A DNA stretch of 64,000 bases from Nocardia terrae (GCF_009760405.1 NZ_WRPP01000006.1:124001-188000), one strand, 5' to 3'. Shown: positions 52,601-62,478, numbered from the stretch's first letter. Made by a program: numbers and translations. Notes: generated by a model not told the origin, from the letters alone.

Positions 52601-55102
52601 ATGAAACTGCCCGATCTCCCCGATCTCCCCGTCCGTCCGGCTCTCGACGAGATCGCGACGACGTTGTGTGCGCGCGGCACCGCGGTGCTGGTCGCGCCGC
52701 CGGGGACCGGCAAGACGACGCTGGTGCCGTTGGCGCTGGCCGCGGCCACGCCCGGGCGGGTGCTGGTCGCCGAGCCGCGCAGGCTGGCCGCCAGAGCCGC
52801 CGCCGCGCGGATGGCGGCGCTGCTGGGGGAACGGGTCGGGCAGACGGTCGGTTACTCCGTACGCGGGGACCGCAAGGTGGGGGCCGGGACCCGCATCGAA
52901 GTGGTGACCTCCGGTCTGCTGGTGCGGCGATTGCAGGGCGATCCCGAGCTGGGCGGGGTCGACGCGGTAGTGCTCGACGAATGCCACGAGCGTCACCTGG
53001 ACGCGGACCTGCTCCTGGCCTTGCTGCTCGACGCCCGGGAGGGCTTGCGGCCGGATCTGCGGGTGCTTGCCACCTCGGCGACCGTTGCGGCGGAACGGCT
53101 TTCGGTCCTGCTGGGCGGAGGGGCCGGGGAGCCCGCGCCGGTGCTGGAGGTACGCGGGCGCGCCTATCCGGTGGAGCTGGACTATGTGCCGCCGCTGGCT
53201 CGGGAAAGAATCGAGCAGCAGGTGGCTCGGGCCACTCGAATGGCGTTGGCGGACACCGCGGGTGACGTGCTGGTGTTCCTGCCGGGTGCGCGGGAGATCC
53301 GGCGGACGACCGAATTGCTCTCCGGGCTGGGCGAGGTCGACGTGGTGCCGTTGCACGGTCGGCTGTCGGCCGCCGCGCAGGACACGGCCCTGCGACCGGG
53401 CTCACGTCGGCGGATCGTCCTGTCCACGGCGGTGGCGGAATCCAGCCTGACCGTGCCGGGTGTGCGGGCGGTGGTGGATTCGGGGCTGTCGCGAGTGCCG
53501 CGCGTCGACCACCGGCGCGGACTGTCCGGCCTTGCGACCGTTCGGGTTTCGGCGGCGGTGGCCGAACAGCGGGCGGGCCGTGCGGGTCGCGAGGGCCCGG
53601 GTCGCGCGTGGCGGTGCTGGCCGGAATACGAGCACGCCACCCTGCCCGCGTATCCGGAGCCGGAGATCCGCACCGCCGACTTGACCAGGCTCGCTTTGGA
53701 ATTGGCGTGCTGGGGGACCGTCGACGGGCAGGGGCTGGCCTGGTGGGACGCGCCGCCCGCGGGCGGACTGGCCGCCGGGCGGTCGGTGCTGCGGGCCCTC
53801 GACGCCGTGGACGACCACGGCGCGGTGACCGAGCGGGGCCGACGCATGGCCGCGGTGGGGCTGCACCCGCGGCTGGCGCGGGCTCTGCTCGACGGCGCGA
53901 GGGAGATCGGGGCCCGGGCCGCGGCCGAGGTCGTCGCCCTGCTCGACGACGACGCACAGGCCGCCGGAGTCGATCTGGTCGCCGCCGTGCGAACGCTTCG
54001 CGCCGAACGCCCCGCCCGCTGGGAACGGGAGGCGCGCCGCCTGGCAACCCTGACCGAGAATTCTCCCGGCGGGAACGATGGTTCATCGGAAGCCGCTGTC
54101 GCGGACCGAAACCGCGTGGGTGGCGACGATCCCGCACTCATCGCGGCGCTCGCCTACCCGGAGCGGCTGGCTCGCCGCCGCGCACCGGGTTCCTCCAGCT
54201 ACCTGATGGCCGGCGGTACGGCGGTCATCCTGCCGCCGGGCAGCGGGCTCGCCGATGCCGAATGGCTGGCCATCGCGGTCGCCGGGCGTGACCCGGGGCA
54301 GTCCGAGGGGCGAATCCGATTGGCGGCCAAGGCCGATGAGCCACTGGCCCGCGAGGCCGCCGCGAACCTGCTCGCCACCGTCGACGAGGTCGACTGGATC
54401 GACGGAAACCTGGTGGCCCGGCGGGTGCAGCGCCTCGGCTCGATCACCTTGTCGGAGAAGCCTTTACCCGATCCCGACCCGAGCCTGGTGACGTCCGCCC
54501 TGCTGCGCGGGCTCCGGGAGGCGGGCCTGGACCTGCTGCGCTGGGACGAGGACGCCCGCGGTCTGCGTCAGCGCCTGGACTTCCTGCACCGCACGCTCGG
54601 CGCGCCCTGGCCCGCCGTCGACGACGACACCTTGCTCGCCGAGGCCGAAACCTGGCTGGGGCCCGAGCTTTCCACCGCACGACGGCGCGCCGACCTGGAA
54701 CGCGTCGACGCCGGGCAAGCCCTGCGCCGCCTGCTGCCGTGGCCGGAAGCCGCCCGTCTGGACGAGCTCGCCCCCGAACGCCTGGAAGTCCCCTCCGGCA
54801 GCAAGATTCGCCTCGACTACGCCGCCGACCCGCCGGTCCTCGCCGTCAAGGTCCAGGAGATCTTCGGCTGGGCCGAGCCCCCGCGCCTGGCGGGCGGCCG
54901 TGTTTCCCCACTGCTGCATCTGCTTTCACCGGCCCGGCGTCCGGTCGCCGTCACCGCCGACCTCCCCTCCTTCTGGCGCACCGGCTGGCCCCAGGTCCGC
55001 GCCGACCTGCGCGGGCGCTACCCGAAACACGCCTGGCCCGAAGACCCCACCACCGTCACCGCCCACCGCGGCACCGCCCGCAACGCCAATCGATCCGGCT
55101 GA
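52601..55102 (+). CDS. hrpB: ATP-dependent RNA helicase HrpB-like (DEAH box)
   Basis: 833 residues of the DEAH/HrpB helicase group. Walker A APPGTGKTTLVPLAL (about 33-47), the DEAH-type box as DECHERH (about 126), SAT motif TSATVAAERLS, and motif VI QRAGRAGREGPG. HrpB-specific C-terminal domains follow and the length is normal for HrpB. The cellular role is poorly known; members are predicted RNA helicases. ATG 52601 begins MKLPDLPDLPVRP. Transcribed alone as far as can be seen. Confidence 0.9.
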   Translation: MKLPDLPDLPVRPALDEIATTLCARGTAVLVAPPGTGKTTLVPLALAAATPGRVLVAEPRRLAARAAAARMAALLGERVGQTVGYSVRGDRKVGAGTRIEVVTSGLLVRRLQGDPELGGVDAVVLDECHERHLDADLLLALLLDAREGLRPDLRVLATSATVAAERLSVLLGGGAGEPAPVLEVRGRAYPVELDYVPPLARERIEQQVARATRMALADTAGDVLVFLPGAREIRRTTELLSGLGEVDVVPLHGRLSAAAQDTALRPGSRRRIVLSTAVAESSLTVPGVRAVVDSGLSRVPRVDHRRGLSGLATVRVSAAVAEQRAGRAGREGPGRAWRCWPEYEHATLPAYPEPEIRTADLTRLALELACWGTVDGQGLAWWDAPPAGGLAAGRSVLRALDAVDDHGAVTERGRRMAAVGLHPRLARALLDGAREIGARAAAEVVALLDDDAQAAGVDLVAAVRTLRAERPARWEREARRLATLTENSPGGNDGSSEAAVADRNRVGGDDPALIAALAYPERLARRRAPGSSSYLMAGGTAVILPPGSGLADAEWLAIAVAGRDPGQSEGRIRLAAKADEPLAREAAANLLATVDEVDWIDGNLVARRVQRLGSITLSEKPLPDPDPSLVTSALLRGLREAGLDLLRWDEDARGLRQRLDFLHRTLGAPWPAVDDDTLLAEAETWLGPELSTARRRADLERVDAGQALRRLLPWPEAARLDELAPERLEVPSGSKIRLDYAADPPVLAVKVQEIFGWAEPPRLAGGRVSPLLHLLSPARRPVAVTADLPSFWRTGWPQVRADLRGRYPKHAWPEDPTTVTAHRGTARNANRSG

Positions 55103-55314
55103 CCCCGGCCGGGCCCCTTCGCCCCGATGCGGGTCGCCGGGCACTCCGCGGACCGGTGTCGACTCACACCGTGCGATGGCGCAATATGGCCACGCCCGTT
55201 GCGTGACAGCCGGAATAGTCCGGTGGTCGTGGATGCTGGATCACGGTGCGTCCGGTGGCGGGCGCCGAGGTGGTTCGACCGTCCAATAGGTGGGCGGAGA
55301 GGGAGTGTGGCGGC

Positions 55315-56292
55315 ATGCGTGCGATTCGATTCGACGAATACGGCGGGCCGGAGGTCTTGAAGCTGGTGGAGGTCGCGGTGCCGGAGCCGGGGCCGGGACA
55401 GGTGACCATCGACGTGGCTTTCGTGGGACTGAATTTCGCCGATCTGCAGGCGCGGGCGGTGGGATATCGGGTGCCGGGGCTGCCGTTCGTGCCGGGCCTG
55501 GAGCTGTCCGGACGGGTGCGCGCGATCGGTGAGGGCGTCGAGGGCGTGCGTGTCGGTCAGGCGGTCGCGGCCATCACCGACGGCGGTGCGTACGCCGATG
55601 TCGTGGTGGTGAACGCCGCCACGGTGTTCCCGGTACCGGAGGGCGTCGATCTGCGTACCGCCGCAACGCTTCCCACGGTCCTGCCCACCGCCTACGCGCT
55701 GGTGCACACGGTCGGTCGGCTGCAGCCGGGTGAGACCGTGCTCGTGCAGGCCGCCGCGGGCGGCGTCGGCACGGTGGCGGCCCAGATCGCCAAGCTCGCG
55801 GGCGCCGGTGCGGTGTACGGCGTGGTGTCCAGCCCGGCGAAGGCGGACTACGCCCGCGAATACGGTTACGACGAGGCTTTCTTGAACGAGACCTTCGACG
55901 CCGATGTGCGCGCGGCCACCGGCGGTCGTGGCGTCGACTTGGCGCTGGAATCCGTCGGCGGCGAAACCCTGCGCCGCACACTCGATTCGCTGACCCGCTT
56001 CGGCCGCCTGATCTCCTTCGGCAACGCGGGCGGCGAGGCCCCGTGGCAGATCGGCCCGAACGATCTCTACCCGATGGGCCGCACGGTATCCGGCTTCTCC
56101 ATCCTCGGCCTGAGCATCGCGGCCCCGGACGTGCTGCACGAGATCGCCGCCCAGGCTTTCGATCTGGCCACCTCCGGCAAGGTGCGGCTGCCCATTACCG
56201 CCGAGTTCGCGCTGGCCGAGGCGGCCGACGCACACCGGCTGATGGCGGGCCGTTCCTCGACCGGCAAGCTGGTGATCGCGGTCAATCCCTGA
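55315..56292 (+). CDS. NADPH:quinone oxidoreductase-like (zinc-independent MDR)
   Basis: 325 residues of the medium-chain dehydrogenase/reductase superfamily, quinone-oxidoreductase branch. MRAIRFDEYGGPEVL at the start, GLNFADLQARAVGY near residue 38, and the nucleotide-binding VLVQAAAGGVGTVAAQIAKL (about 142-161). No zinc-binding cysteines. It probably reduces quinones or enones with NADPH. ATG 55315 is preceded by GGGAG. Its end overlaps the convergent feoC-like gene by 11 bp. Confidence 0.9.
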   Translation: MRAIRFDEYGGPEVLKLVEVAVPEPGPGQVTIDVAFVGLNFADLQARAVGYRVPGLPFVPGLELSGRVRAIGEGVEGVRVGQAVAAITDGGAYADVVVVNAATVFPVPEGVDLRTAATLPTVLPTAYALVHTVGRLQPGETVLVQAAAGGVGTVAAQIAKLAGAGAVYGVVSSPAKADYAREYGYDEAFLNETFDADVRAATGGRGVDLALESVGGETLRRTLDSLTRFGRLISFGNAGGEAPWQIGPNDLYPMGRTVSGFSILGLSIAAPDVLHEIAAQAFDLATSGKVRLPITAEFALAEAADAHRLMAGRSSTGKLVIAVNP

Positions 56293-56569
56293 CCGGGCGC
56301 GGCGTGATCGCCAGCAGGCCGGGACCTTTCGCGGCGGTGGTGGAACAGCTCGATCGGATGGCGCAGCCGCCGCAGCCGGCGGGCGGGCAACCCGAATCGA
56401 TCCGTTCCACCGACAATCGGCCCTTGCGGGCCCAGTAGTCGACCATGGCGCGCACCTCGTCGGTGGACACACCGACGGAGCGCGCCACCTGGTCGAGACT
56501 GAAATCGCCTCGGGATGCGGTGATCTCGGCCAGTACCCGGCGCAGCGGACTGGGGGCGGGGGCGCTCAC
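56282..56569 (-). CDS. feoC: FeoC-like winged-helix protein with cysteine cluster
   Basis: 95 residues. A winged-helix-like N-terminal half (SPLRRVLAEITASRGDFSLDQVARSVGVSTDEV) is followed by CPPAGCGGCAIRSSC, a four-cysteine group that could bind an iron-sulfur cluster, as in FeoC. FeoC is thought to regulate or stabilise FeoB. GTG 56569 overlaps the feoB stop (GTGA), placing it third in feoABC. Confidence 0.78.
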   Translation of the reverse strand: MSAPAPSPLRRVLAEITASRGDFSLDQVARSVGVSTDEVRAMVDYWARKGRLSVERIDSGCPPAGCGGCAIRSSCSTTAAKGPGLLAITPRPVRD

Positions 56570-58662
56570 CAGAAGATCCTTCCGATCTGGAAGACCGCCA
56601 CCGCCAGCACCCACGCCACCGCCAGCTGCATGACCACGCTCATGAGCGTCGCGCGCAGCCCGATGGTGGCACGCAGCGCCGCCAGCGTGGCCACGCACGG
56701 CGTGTACGCCAGCAGGAACATCATGAACGCGAGCACCGCGGGAACGGGGTGACCGCCCGAGGAGTCCCGGAAGGTCTCGCGCAGCGAGTCCGCGAGCGGT
56801 GCGCTCGCCGCGCCGTGCCCCGGATCGTCCATGCTGTAGGACTGCGCGATGGTCGCCACCACCGCCTCCTTGGCGACGAAACCGGTGGCCAGCGCCGCAC
56901 CGGCATGCCAGTCGTCGAATCCGGCGGGCGCGAAGGCCGGGGCCACCGCCGAGGAGACCTTGCCCAGCGCGCTGTCACCGGGATCCACCTGCCCGAAGGT
57001 GCCGCCGCTCACCGGAATCGAGGCCAGCAGCCAGACGGCGGTCACCGTGACCACGATGATGCCGCTGGCGGTGGCGAGGAACCCGCGCAACTTCTGCCAG
57101 GTGCCCGCGCCCAGCACCCGAAGGCTCGGCCGGCGATAGGGCGGCAGGTCGAGCACCAGCGGTTCATCGGCCATGTCGCGGAACACGATGTTGCGCAACA
57201 GGTATCCGACACCGACCACCAGCGCGATGGAGACCAGATACATGGCGAAGACCACCGTCCCCGCCTGGCTGCCGAAGAAGACTCCCGCCAGCATCACGTA
57301 AACCACCAGGCGCGCACTGCAACTGGTGAAGGGGATCAGCAGTGCGGTGAGCATCCGGTGCCGGGGATCGGACAGCACCTTGGCCCCGGCGATGGCGGGC
57401 ACGTTGCAGCCGAAGCCGACGATCATGGGCAGCACCGCGCGACCGGGCAGCCCGATGGTGCGCATGAGCCGGTCGGCCACGAAGGCGGCGCGCGCCATGT
57501 AGCCGGAATCCTCCAGCACCGCGAGCAGGATGAACATGATCAGCATCAGCGGCACGAAGCTCAGCACCACGCCCACGCCGCCGATGAACCCGTCGCGCAC
57601 CAGCCCGATCAGCGGCTGCGGGGCGTGCAGGGTGGTCAGGAAACTCGACGCCGCGTCGGCGACCGGCCCGGTGATGACGCCCTGCAGCGCGTCCTGCATC
57701 GGTTTGGCGACGGTGGTGGTCAGCTCGAACACCAGCCACATGACGGCCAGGAAGACGGGCACGCCGATCCAGCGGTGGGTCACGATCCGGTCCACCCGAT
57801 CGCTCAGCGTCACTCGCGATTGCGTGCCGCTCACCACCGCCGACCGGACGTCGTGGGCCCAGGCGTAGCGGCGCTCGGCGATCAGGATCTCACCGTCGTC
57901 CTCGGAATCCATTGGCTCGTCGGAGGATTCGGCGAGAACGGTGCGGGCGGTGGCGGCGTGTTCGGCCGCGATGCCCGGCGGGGTGTCGCCCGCGAGCAGT
58001 GCGAGGGCCAGGAAGCGTGCCGGATAGTCCTCGGGCAGTCGGGGTTTCAGCGTGTCGATCGCCGTCTCCACGTCGTCGCCGAGGTGCGGGGCGACCGGCG
58101 TGCGTCGAGCGGTCAGGGCCGCGTCGACGGCGCGGGCCAGTGCGGGCATCCCGGTGCCGCCGCGGGCCACCAGCGGCACCACCGGCACGCCGAGCGCCTT
58201 GGCGAGCCGACCGGCGTCGACGTGCGTGCCGCGTCCGTCCGCCACATCGGTCATGGTCATGGCGACCACCGTGGGCACGCCGGTCTCCAGGATCTGCGAC
58301 AGCAGGTAGAGGCTGCGCACCAGATTCGCCGCGTCGACCACGGCGACCACCACATCCGGCCGGTTCGGGCCGGAGTCGGCGAGCAGGGCGTCGCGGGTGA
58401 CGGCCTCGTCGGGCGCGGCGGGCAGCAGGCTGTGGGTGCCGGGCAGGTCCAGCAGCCGAATCGTGTGGCCGGGGCCCAGTTTCCACGGCCCCTCGGTCAC
58501 CTCGACGGTGGTGCCCGGCCAGTTGCCGACGCGCTGACGGGCTCCCGTCGCGGCGTTGAACAGCGTCGACTTGCCGACATTCGGATTGCCGACCAGCACC
58601 ACGGTGGCGGTCGCGGCCAGCGTCGCGGTGGAAGACGGAGCGCCGCAGCAGGACTCATTCAT
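56566..58662 (-). CDS. feoB: Ferrous iron transporter FeoB
   Basis: 698-residue membrane protein importing Fe2+. The cytosolic G domain has G1 GNPNVGKST (25-33) and G3 DLPGTHSL (72-79). The usual G4 NxxD is TMTD (136-139), with Thr for Asn, which may relax guanine specificity. The membrane part has the gate motifs (MLIMFILLAVLEDSGYMARAA and GFGCNVPAIAG). The N-terminus bears a Cys pair (MNESCC). Its start overlaps feoA by 8 bp and its end overlaps the feoC-like gene. Confidence 0.95.
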   Translation of the reverse strand: MNESCCGAPSSTATLAATATVVLVGNPNVGKSTLFNAATGARQRVGNWPGTTVEVTEGPWKLGPGHTIRLLDLPGTHSLLPAAPDEAVTRDALLADSGPNRPDVVVAVVDAANLVRSLYLLSQILETGVPTVVAMTMTDVADGRGTHVDAGRLAKALGVPVVPLVARGGTGMPALARAVDAALTARRTPVAPHLGDDVETAIDTLKPRLPEDYPARFLALALLAGDTPPGIAAEHAATARTVLAESSDEPMDSEDDGEILIAERRYAWAHDVRSAVVSGTQSRVTLSDRVDRIVTHRWIGVPVFLAVMWLVFELTTTVAKPMQDALQGVITGPVADAASSFLTTLHAPQPLIGLVRDGFIGGVGVVLSFVPLMLIMFILLAVLEDSGYMARAAFVADRLMRTIGLPGRAVLPMIVGFGCNVPAIAGAKVLSDPRHRMLTALLIPFTSCSARLVVYVMLAGVFFGSQAGTVVFAMYLVSIALVVGVGYLLRNIVFRDMADEPLVLDLPPYRRPSLRVLGAGTWQKLRGFLATASGIIVVTVTAVWLLASIPVSGGTFGQVDPGDSALGKVSSAVAPAFAPAGFDDWHAGAALATGFVAKEAVVATIAQSYSMDDPGHGAASAPLADSLRETFRDSSGGHPVPAVLAFMMFLLAYTPCVATLAALRATIGLRATLMSVVMQLAVAWVLAVAVFQIGRIFW

Positions 58663-58891
58663 GCGCGGTCTCCCGCGCCACCTCGATCGTGCGGGCGGTG
58701 GCCGCGTCCACCGCGATTCGTGATTCGCCGAGGCACAGAATGCGGCCGCCGCCCACGCCGACCGTGGCCACGCTGACCGGCGCGCCCGGGATCAGGCCCA
58801 TCTCGAGCAGTCGCCGTCGTTGCCGCCCCAGGAGTCGAATCCGTCCGATCCGGAATTTCTCTCCCGGTTCGCTGTCGATCAGCGAGCTCAT
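58655..58891 (-). CDS. feoA: Ferrous iron transport accessory protein FeoA
   Basis: 78 residues with the SH3-like FeoA fold: LLGRQRRRLLEMGLIPGAPV is the family hallmark and the C-terminal half is strand-rich (GRILCLGESRIAVDAATA). It is first in feoABC, 62 nt downstream of an iron-box-like sequence, and is needed for FeoB function in other bacteria. Confidence 0.93.
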   Translation of the reverse strand: MSSLIDSEPGEKFRIGRIRLLGRQRRRLLEMGLIPGAPVSVATVGVGGGRILCLGESRIAVDAATARTIEVARETAHE

Positions 58892-58953
58892 GCAGACCTC
58901 TTTCAGCCGGTCATGGTTACGTCCCGATCGATCCCTGCGAGCTGGACCATCGA

Positions 58954-58972
58954 TTGCGTTAGGGGAACCTAA
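58954..58972 (-). promoter_or_regulatory. IdeR/DtxR-like iron box upstream of feoA
   Basis: TTGCGTTAGGGGAACCTAA matches 15 of 19 positions of the IdeR/DtxR consensus TTAGGTTAGGCTAACCTAA. It lies 62 bp before feoA. Repression by iron-bound IdeR would fit an iron-import operon. Confidence 0.65.
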
Positions 58973-59045
58973 TGACTGATTTTAAGAGGTCACTGAGAAA
59001 TAGCTATACCGCGCTAATCACGTCCGGAATGGGACATTTGGCCCT

Positions 59046-60434
59046 TTACTCGTTCTTGTCGGCCGGTACGGCCTCGGCCGCGGTGACCCGTCCGGAATCG
59101 ATGGCGGCGAGCAGGGATTCGTGATCGGCGGCGGTCTGGTCGGCGTACGCGAGCGCGAATTCGCCCATGGCCTTGTCGAAGACGTCGTTGTCGCCGAGGT
59201 ACCCCGCGATGGCCACCCGATCACCCGAGCGCGCGTGCCCGCGGGCCAGGGTGTGCCCGCACAGCGAGGCGTACTGCTTCAACTGTGCCGGTGACATGTC
59301 GTCGATCACCAAGGAGCCCTTCATGTCTCGCAGCTGACGCCAGTAGTAGAACAGTCCGTCCGGACCCGTCGCCCAGCCCAGGAAGATGTCACCGGCCGAC
59401 TGGGTGAGCCGCTGCCCGTGCACCACCCGATGGCCCTGATGCTTGAACTGGCTGGCGCGCAAATGCGTCGAGAGCACCGAGTCCTCGGCCTGCTTCACCT
59501 GCAGGAACAGTGGATCGCCGGTGCTGCGCCCGGTCAGCAGGGCGATGAAGCAGCGCGTGCCCACACTGCCCACGCCGACGACTTTCATTGCGATGTCCCG
59601 CAATTCGTATCGATCCAGCAGGACCCGGCGGTCCTCGGGCAGGGTGGCCCGGTAATCCGAGAGCACCGTATTCAGTTCCGTGTGCAGCTCTTTCGGTATC
59701 GGCATGAGCAGCGGCGGCTCCGCCTTGATCCGCGGCGCGCCATCGGGCCCGGGCTCGGTCAGCTTCTCCAGCGCCTGCAGGCTGGTGCGCGCCCGCGCCT
59801 TGCTGATCACCTTCTCGGTCTGCTTACGGTCCTTGGGCTTCAGCAGCTCCTGGACCTGTTCGGCGTCGACCATCTGATACCAGACATCGGTCTCGCCGAG
59901 CGTGGCCAGCCGCGCCATCGTCTCCCGATACGCCTGCGCCGCCGCGACCGCCGCCGCACCGGCCTCGTCGTCCCCGCTCCCATTCGCGCGCGCGGCGACC
60001 GCCACACTGGCCGCCAGCCGCTTCACATCCCACTCGAACGGGCCGGGCAGCGTCTCGTCGAAGTCGTTGACGTCGAACACGAGCGACCGCTCCGGCGACG
60101 CGAACAACCCGAAGTTCGACAGGTGCGCGTCCCCGCACAGCTGCACGGTGAGGCCGGTGTTCTCCCCGGTCGCCAGGTCCGCCGCCATGATCGCGGGCGC
60201 ACCTCGGTAGAACGGGAACTGGCCCGCCGCCATCCGCGCGTACCGGATCTTCACCAGGTCCGGCATCCGGGTCTCGGCCTGCCGCTCGAGTACCGACACC
60301 GGATCGACCCGGTCCGGCCCCGCTTTCCAGCCTCCCAGCGACGAGCGCGGCACCTTCTTGCGGACCGCCCGCCCGGCCTCCGCCGCCGAGGTATCGACGG
60401 CACCGACTGCTGACCCCGTTTCCGATGTCGACAT
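59046..60434 (-). CDS. DUF2252 (kinase-like fold) protein
   Basis: 462 residues of the DUF2252 family, remotely kinase/phosphotransferase-like. Visible: RMAAGQFPFYRGAPAIMA (about 67-84), a catalytic-loop-like LCGDAHLSNFG (about 99-109) and DVNDFDETLPGPFEWDVKRL (about 120-139), followed by VVGVGSVGTRCFIALLTG. The substrate is unknown. ATG 60434 gives normal length. It stands between feoA and the LysR gene with no coupling to either. Confidence 0.85.
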   Translation of the reverse strand: MSTSETGSAVGAVDTSAAEAGRAVRKKVPRSSLGGWKAGPDRVDPVSVLERQAETRMPDLVKIRYARMAAGQFPFYRGAPAIMAADLATGENTGLTVQLCGDAHLSNFGLFASPERSLVFDVNDFDETLPGPFEWDVKRLAASVAVAARANGSGDDEAGAAAVAAAQAYRETMARLATLGETDVWYQMVDAEQVQELLKPKDRKQTEKVISKARARTSLQALEKLTEPGPDGAPRIKAEPPLLMPIPKELHTELNTVLSDYRATLPEDRRVLLDRYELRDIAMKVVGVGSVGTRCFIALLTGRSTGDPLFLQVKQAEDSVLSTHLRASQFKHQGHRVVHGQRLTQSAGDIFLGWATGPDGLFYYWRQLRDMKGSLVIDDMSPAQLKQYASLCGHTLARGHARSGDRVAIAGYLGDNDVFDKAMGEFALAYADQTAADHESLLAAIDSGRVTAAEAVPADKNE

Positions 60435-60483
60435 AGGGGGACTCTAGAACGGCCGGGCGGCGAAGCGGCGGATCCGGCCCGGA

Positions 60484-61290
60484 TCAGCGCCGCAACGTTG
60501 TGATGGCGATGTCGAGGAACTCGCGCAGCAGCTTGTCGGTGTGGTCGGCGGGCACGACCAGGCAGGTCTCGGCGGCGGGGGCGTCGGTGACCGGGCGGTG
60601 GACGAGGTCGGGGCGGACGTAGGCGCGGGCCACGCTGTCGGGGGTGAGGATCAGGCCGTGACCGGAGGCGATGAGCTCGAACTTCTCCTCCAGGGACAGC
60701 GGGCGCTTGCTCTGGACGTCGAGCATGGGCTCGCCCTCGAGATCGGCGAGCGTGAGTTCCCGGCGCGACGCCAGCGGATGGTTCGCGGGCATGCACAGGA
60801 CCCGAGGGTCGTGGCCGACGGGTACGGTGCGCAGGCCGGTTTCGTCGAAAGGCTTTCGCAGGTAACCGATCTGGGCGCGGCCGTCCCGCAGCGGCGTGTC
60901 CCGTTCCCACCAGCGCGCGGGAATCACGTCGATCTCGACCTCCGGGTGGCGCACCGCGAATTCCCGGATCGCTTCGGAGACATGCAATCCCACCGAGAAC
61001 GCGACGACCAGCCGCCTGGTGCCGCGGTCGACATCGTGTACCCGCTCGATGGCCGCGTCCACGGCCGCGAGAATCCCCAGCGCCTCCTCGTAGAGTTGTC
61101 TGCCCGCGGCGGTCAACTCCACATTCCGGGTGGTGCGTACGAGCAGCACGCAATCCAACTCCTGCTCGAACGCCTTGATCTGCCTGCTCAGCACCGGTTG
61201 CGCGATGAAAAGCTTCTCCGCGGCCCGCCCGAAATGCCGATGCTCCGCCACCGCCGCGAAGTACCGAAGCTTGCGCAGATCCAGATCCAT
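60484..61290 (-). CDS. LysR-family transcription regulator
   Basis: 268 residues. N-terminal winged helix (LRKLRYFAAVAEHRHFGRAA, then AQPVLSRQIKAFEQELDCVL, residues 5-55) and a periplasmic-binding-like sensor domain (about 90-265). The length is slightly short for LysR (about 300). It is divergent from the NmrA-like gene at 61358 with only 67 bp between, the classic layout in which LysR controls its neighbour. Confidence 0.92.
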   Translation of the reverse strand: MDLDLRKLRYFAAVAEHRHFGRAAEKLFIAQPVLSRQIKAFEQELDCVLLVRTTRNVELTAAGRQLYEEALGILAAVDAAIERVHDVDRGTRRLVVAFSVGLHVSEAIREFAVRHPEVEIDVIPARWWERDTPLRDGRAQIGYLRKPFDETGLRTVPVGHDPRVLCMPANHPLASRRELTLADLEGEPMLDVQSKRPLSLEEKFELIASGHGLILTPDSVARAYVRPDLVHRPVTDAPAAETCLVVPADHTDKLLREFLDIAITTLRR

Positions 61291-61357
61291 ACCCTCACGG
61301 TATCAATTGCTGGAAAGGGTCTTGGACCCCGCGGCAAATCCTCACGAGACTCGAAGC

Positions 61358-62251
61358 ATGATCGTCATCACCACCCCCACCGGCCAGATCGGCGGCCAGG
61401 TTCTCCGGCTCCTCCTCGAAACCCCCACCCGCAGTGACGATTTGCGCGTCATCGTCCGCGACCCCGCCAAGCTCCCGGACTCGGTCCGCCCCCACGTCGA
61501 CATCGTCACCGGCTCGCACGCCGACCCCGACACCCTCGACCGCGCCTTCACCGGCGCGGACGCGGTCTTCTGGCTGGCCCCGCCCGACCTGCACGCCCCC
61601 AGCCTGGACGCTGTCTACACCGAATTCACCCGCCCCGCCGCGAAAGCCTTCACCGCCCACGAGATCACACACGTGGTCGGCGTCTCGGCCCTCGGCCGCG
61701 GAACCCCCTTCGCCGCCGAGGCCGGCCAGGTCACGGCCTCCCTGGCCATGGACGACCTGATCGCCGCCACCGGCGTCTCCTACCGCGCCCTGACCAACCC
61801 GTCCTTCATGGACAACCTGCTGTGGCAAGCGACCTCGATCCGCGACAACGGCGTCTTCACCGGCACCCTGCCCCCCGACTTCAAGGCCCCGACCGTCGCC
61901 ATCCGCGACATCGCCGCCGCAGCCGCCCACCTCCTCCTCGACCGCTCCTGGACGGGAACATCCGAACTCCCCCTCCTGGGCCCGGAAGACCTGTCCCCCA
62001 ACGACATGGCCCAAATCCTCTCCGACTCCCTCGGCCGCCCCGTCCGCTACCACCACGAATCCCTGACCGACTTCCACACCACCCTCACCGCCCGAGGCGT
62101 CACCGCCCCCATCGCAGCCGCCTACCTGGACATGATGCGCGCCAAGGAAAACGGCCTCGACAACACCATCCCCCGCACCCCCGCAACCTCCACCCCGACA
62201 ACCTTCCGCACCTGGTGCGACCAATTCCTCGCCCCAGCAATCCACAACTGA
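61358..62251 (+). CDS. NmrA-like NAD(P)-binding oxidoreductase
   Basis: 297 residues. The dinucleotide loop is TTPTGQIGGQVL (residues 5-16). The Rossmann pattern continues (RVIVRDPAKL, AVFWLAPPD, HVVGVSALGRG) and the RALTNPSFMDNLLW segment is typical of NmrA/quinone reductase-like proteins. Codon use becomes strikingly C-rich at third positions toward the 3' end. Probably regulated by the divergent LysR gene. Substrate unknown. Confidence 0.85.
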   Translation: MIVITTPTGQIGGQVLRLLLETPTRSDDLRVIVRDPAKLPDSVRPHVDIVTGSHADPDTLDRAFTGADAVFWLAPPDLHAPSLDAVYTEFTRPAAKAFTAHEITHVVGVSALGRGTPFAAEAGQVTASLAMDDLIAATGVSYRALTNPSFMDNLLWQATSIRDNGVFTGTLPPDFKAPTVAIRDIAAAAAHLLLDRSWTGTSELPLLGPEDLSPNDMAQILSDSLGRPVRYHHESLTDFHTTLTARGVTAPIAAAYLDMMRAKENGLDNTIPRTPATSTPTTFRTWCDQFLAPAIHN

Positions 62252-62468
62252 CCTTCCAGTTCAGTCGGTCCGCGATTGATCCAGGCTGGGATTCGTTGCG
62301 ACACAACGTGTTCTGTCGGCCGCGGACGGCCTCGGTGATGCGCTTGGGGGTCGCCGAGTCTTCGATCGCGGTGTCGTCGAGCAGCTCGTGCAGCGCATCG
62401 ATCGTCGGTGGCCCATTGCCGACCGCGAGGATGCGTTCGATCAGCGCGTCGGTTGCCATGGTCCGCAA
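62252..62468 (-). other. Possible small gene or fragment
   Basis: A minus-strand frame from ATG 62459 starts MATDALIERILAVGNGPP and looks coding for about 50 residues. It then runs on, antisense, into the 3' end of the NmrA-like gene with lost codon character. It may be the tail of a decayed gene. No function assigned. Confidence 0.3.
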
Positions 62469-62478
62469 TGTACGGCGA

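Noticed and set aside
52149..52604. Plus-strand ORF in front of hrpB
   Set aside because: Weak codon bias, Arg-rich low-quality product and G-tracts inside; no ribosome site for a gene.
56749..58776. 675-codon frame antisense to feoB
   Set aside because: His/Gly/Arg-rich shadow of a certain feoB gene.
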